64,000 nucleotides of DNA from Chrysoporthe austroafricana (Eukaryota; Ascomycota; Sordariomycetes; Diaporthales; Cryphonectriaceae). A program made the position numbers and the translations under genes. The notes under the pieces are model-generated. The model ran no database searches and had not been told where the DNA came from. It was given only the letters and a program-made list of their open reading frames with translations. Positions 60,700-64,000 of the stretch are shown here, one piece after another. The stretch's first letter is position 1. Each line of letters starts with the position of its first letter. Location of the stretch: positions 4,774,001 to 4,838,000 of the forward strand of contig JYIP02000003.1 of assembly GCA_001051155.2 (NCBI GenBank), given 5' to 3'.

Positions 60700-62789
60700 A
60701 TGGCCTCGCCATCATATCCTCGTCCGGACTTTGAGCGCCCAGGTCTCAACTGGACTTCCCTCAACGGGCCGTGGGACTTCTACTTCGACGACAAAGACGA
60801 GGGGCTCTCTGGAAATTGGCATCTATCAAGCCCTCCTGCGTCTCTAAAGCGCACCATCCAAGTCCCATACGCCTTCCAAACGCCGGCCTCAGAGATCAAC
60901 GAGCGCGCCGCCCACGAGGTGCTGTGGTATCAGCGAACAATCAACGACATCCGGACCGATGATGCCAGGTCTCGTGGGGACCGTCTTCTGCTCCGCTTCG
61001 GTGCGGTGGACTACGAGGCGAGGGTATGGCTGGGTGGCGAGCTAGTGGGGGGTCACCGGGGCGGGCATGTGCCGTTCGACGTCGACATCACAGATGCCAT
61101 GGCCAAAGCCACGACCGGCGAGGCTCGGCTTACGCTGCGCGTCCGTGACTCCCCGTACGACCTCACGCAGCCACGAGGCAAGCAGTACTGGGGCCCCGAG
61201 CCGGAGAGCATCTTCTACACGCCCAGCAGCGGCATCTGGCAAAATGTCTGGGTTGAAAGCATCCCCTCCGTGCGCATCGGCGACGGCAGCGCAGGCACGA
61301 TCCTGCGCTCGATTGATGTCGATGGTGGCACACTCCACGCCAAGGTTGTTGTCGTGGGTCGCAGGGCTCAGAATCCGTGTTCCGTAGAAATTGCGGCCTC
61401 GTTCTTGGGACTTGATGTTGGCAGCGTGAAGGAGGTCTTGCCTAAGGACAGAGACTATGCCAAGTTGGCATTGAACATGCGTCTACCGGGTGGCGAGTAC
61501 GAGAAGGTCGCCGGTACTCTCGCCAAGGACGACAGCGTCTGGCGAAACGGCATCGCCTTGTGGTCACCCGAGCATCCTCTGCTCTATGACCTGACTATCC
61601 GTCTCTTGGACTCCGACGGCAAATTGTTGGATGAGGTCCAAACGACCACTGGTATGCGCAATATCGATTGGCTACGCGGCGACAGTACCTTCCGTCTGAA
61701 CGACAAGCCTATCTTCCAATCCTTGTGCCTTGATCAGGGCTACTGGCCCGATACGTTCATGACACCACCATCTGCCGACGCGCTGAAGGAGGATATCGAG
61801 TTGTCCAAAAAGGTCGGCTTCAACGGCTGTCGCAAGCACCAGAAGGTCGAAGATCCGGTCTTCTTATACTGGGCGGACAGACTTGGCTACCTTGTATGGG
61901 GCGAAATCGCCAATGCATATGAGTTCAGCGACGAGTATGTCGAACGCTTCAACGCCGAGTGGACAGAGGCGGTCAGGCGTGACATTAACCATCCGTCGAT
62001 TGTGGCCTGGACCCCCGTCAATGAGAGCTGGGCTTATCCAAAGCTGCAAGAAAACTCACAGGAGGGACTCGACCAGCGGAACCACATCCGCCAGCTGTAC
62101 TATCTTACCAAGTCTCTAGATCCTACACGGCCGATCAATGACAACTGTGGGTGGGAGCACGTCCTGACAGACCTGAGTACCTTTCATGACTATGCGGATG
62201 GTCCTGAGCTCGAAAAGATCTGCTCCACGCTGCCGGGTATCATTCACAGGACTATTCCAGACAAGCATCCAATGTTTGTCGAGCCAATCTACGGGCCAAA
62301 TGCTCTCGTGCTCGACCCCGCAACCCAGCACAAGTCTGGAGCCCCGGTAATATGTACCGAATTTGGCGGCGTGAACATTGCACCGGCCACGGGCGGCAGC
62401 GGTAAGAAATTCAGCACGGAGGACTGGGGCTACACTACTGCCACCGACCCGGACGATCTGCTCAAGAGAATCGAGAAGCTGGCACTTGGTGTGGTGGGCG
62501 GTGGACACTGCTGTGGACTCGTATATACCCAGCTGTAAGTATTGATGGTGTGCCTATTCAAAGGATGACGGTGCTGATGCTGACCCACTTCAGGACCGAC
62601 ATCGAGCAAGAGGTCAATGGCGTATATTCCTTCGATCGGAAGGCGAAGATCGATCCCGTCAAAGTCAAGGCGATCTTCGACAAGGCGGCTCAAATTTATC
62701 TGGAACGGCACAGGTCTGGGTTCTCCGTGCCAACTTCTGATGTAAACCTGGAGGCGGCACTACCCACTGGTGTGGCGAAGCCTTCCTGA
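60700..62789 (+). CDS. glycoside hydrolase family 2 enzyme (beta-galactosidase/glucuronidase-like), 676 aa
   Basis: Two exons, 60700-62534 and 62594-62789 (GTAAGT donor, CAG acceptor). The jellyroll sugar-binding domain spans about 1-185 (LNGPWDFYFDD, YQRTI, RFGAVDYEARVWLGGELVGG, GHVPFDVDITD, GIWQNVWVE). An Ig-like domain follows (about 190-320), then a TIM barrel (about 325-640). The acid/base Glu442 lies in TPVNESW and the nucleophile Glu554 in CTEFGGV; both are present, so the enzyme should be active. The barrel entry reads FQSLCLDQGYWPD, as in GH2 enzymes with beta-galactosidase-like folds. There is no signal peptide, so it is probably cytosolic. The substrate is not determined; beta-galactoside, beta-glucuronide and beta-mannoside are all used within GH2. 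Confidence 0.9.
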
Positions 62790-63907
62790 ACTGACTCCGC
62801 TCTACCGCTCCATTTCGCCTTAAACTGTAGAGACGAGAAGGGCCGCTGATGCGGAATGACCAAGCCTATGGTGGGCTATGATCAAATAAAATCTGCAGTG
62901 GCATAGCTAGGCGAGGCTATTATCTGAGCTACAGTGGGAATGCCACTTAGACAATGAAATAAAGTGTCAGAATCACAGAGAATTGCGCCTGAAGTTGCCA
63001 AAGGTCTGGATTACAAATGTGCGCATGTCGATTCAAGATATGATGGCGCTTGGATCGTTGGTCCCAACAAGCACGGGCATGCACTCTTTGCGCCTTCGCC
63101 GCAGATGAGTAGCATGTGAACGTCAACAACACCAACAGGTTACCCGGACAGTGAACTTGAAGCTTAGATCTTCTGAGCTCATAATATGCGCACAGATCAG
63201 CGCGATAAGCTTGGCCTACTTACTTGCCCGCCCAAGACCAGTTGATCCGCTGCTAGCACTCATTACGAGAGCGTGCTAGCTATACCAGTGACCGGATAAC
63301 CCCTCGTCAGGACAAAGCTTTGACACTTCAAAATTAGTTCGGCCTCAGATCTACAGCATGCATGAGTCAAAGACCACTGGGATTCCGCCGGTCTAGTTCC
63401 CCAAAGTTCAAGCCTAGAAGTATAAAATCTAGCAATTGCCCATGCGGATTGAGTTGGTCGCAATGCTGGGATAATCAAACAGTCCTCTAATACCCAGGTA
63501 ACCAGTCTCTTCCTACGAAACGCCGCCTGTCATCTCTAACACTCTGTGAGTTAGGAAGTTACCACTCGTATCAAGGGGACTGCAATGAAGCCGCCAACCA
63601 TGACCCGTTACGGGGAAATAGTACATGCATATGCAGCGACCGACTTCGTTTCGCATCACTGCAAGACACTGAGGCCCGAATCCATCTTGAAGGACTTTGT
63701 GTACAGGGTAAATCAAAAGTTATATGATGAGTTTCTGAGCAGCAAAACTTCTTGGAATGGCAGTAAGTGCTGCGAGGCTCATTGTTGAATGGAGACAGTA
63801 ATGAATGCCATTGCGGATATCTCGCGTACTGCCCCCATGGCAAACCCTTGTTGTATAAAACCTGCGCTGAGTGCTGTCCTGACTCTAACGCAAATCAAAA
63901 GAACCAG
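62790..63907. other. intergenic region without recognised gene
   Basis: Minus-strand frames of 60-90 codons (for example 63,571-63,843) have no motif. A TATA-like TTGTATAAAACC at about 63,850 precedes the next possible start codon. Confidence 0.5.
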
Positions 63908-64000
63908 ATGGCAAAGCGACCTCATCCAGCCTACGCCACAATCCATTCCATCAACTTCCGGTCCAAGATATCAAGACCATTCCCGCCACAATCCATTCCA
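63908..64000 (+). CDS. possible 5' end of a gene running off the window
   Basis: An ATG at 63,908, 55 bases after a TATA-like TATAAAA, opens a frame (MAKRPHPAYATIHSINFRSK) that remains open to the window end. Only 31 codons are visible and no domain can be assigned. It could equally be chance. Confidence 0.3.
   Translation, partial: MAKRPHPAYATIHSINFRSKISRPFPPQSIP
63934..64000 (+). repeat. 17-bp direct repeat, 50-bp period
   Basis: CGCCACAATCCATTCCA occurs at 63,934-63,950 and again at 63,984-64,000, the last bases of the window. It could be the beginning of a longer tandem array, possibly inside the coding frame that starts at 63,908, but 50 is not a multiple of 3, so an array in one frame would shift. 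Confidence 0.6.

Noticed and set aside
1..64000. CRISPR array, bacterial operon features, rRNA or tRNA genes
   Set aside because: No regularly spaced repeats, no bacterial gene layout, and no cloverleaf or rRNA core sequence noticed. tRNA detection by eye is unreliable, so a scan with a covariance model would be needed to exclude one.
34871..64000. A secondary-metabolite gene cluster
   Set aside because: No synthase, terpene cyclase, P450 or cluster regulator is present; the genes are transporter, immune-type, wall, housekeeping and glycosidase genes without shared theme.

Overview
The window comes from a filamentous ascomycete (Pezizomycotina). The evidence is small spliceosomal introns with GTRNGT donors and CTAAC-type branch points, a fungal sugar transporter, a fungal STAND-type N-terminal domain, secreted proteins of fungal-only families, and a transposon block carrying the mutation signature of RIP (repeat-induced point mutation: CAA/CAG/TGG codons turned into TAA/TAG, ATG into ATA, TG..CA ends into TA..TA). 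I cannot name a species.

Bases 1 to about 34,870 form one very AT-rich block with no intact gene. I resolve it into five nested elements. The outermost is a Ty1/Copia element on the minus strand (gag 34,602-33,158; protease 9,935-9,669; integrase and start of RT 2,223-1, running off the left edge). It is interrupted at two places. (a) At 2,223/9,561 sits a Ty3/Gypsy chromovirus (2,224-9,560, minus, 439-bp LTRs, target duplication AAAAG). (b) At 9,976/33,156 sits a Fot1/pogo DNA transposon (9,977-33,155, TA duplication, about 52-bp inverted ends). The Fot1 copy is itself split at 10,136/31,454 by a second, larger Gypsy chromovirus on the minus strand (10,137-31,453, 207-bp LTRs). That copy is split at 13,590/24,247 by a same-family copy on the plus strand (13,591-24,246, target duplication TTGGG). 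The chain is therefore Copia > Fot1 > Gypsy > Gypsy, with another Gypsy in the Copia element. Each junction is supported by LTRs or inverted ends plus target duplications.

From about 34,870 the base composition becomes normal. After about 2.3 kb without a recognisable gene come: a 10-exon sugar/inositol-type MFS transporter (37,155-39,903, minus); a STAND-type N-terminal domain plus TPR-like and ankyrin-repeat protein without a NACHT/NB-ARC (41,491-43,814, plus); a 1,389-residue secreted wall-type protein (47,007-51,258, plus); a small Cys-rich protein with a GPI-like tail (52,211-52,747, minus); GPI3/PIG-A (53,730-55,288, minus) head-to-head with the DEAD-box helicase DBP6 (55,720-58,467, plus); a 3'-5' exonuclease-fold gene with an in-frame stop and altered catalytic motifs (58,905-59,977, plus); and a cytosolic GH2 glycosidase (60,700-62,789, plus). 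The last 1.2 kb holds only a possible gene start at 63,908.

The right-hand genes are housekeeping and accessory genes in ordinary mixed order, not a biosynthetic cluster. The GPI3 enzyme makes the first GPI-anchor precursor and the neighbouring small Cys-rich protein looks GPI-anchored, but nothing in the sequence ties the two together. I found no CRISPR array, rRNA or tRNA gene. The most unusual material is the nested transposon block, the two extra coding regions carried downstream of pol by the Gypsy families, and the degenerate exonuclease.
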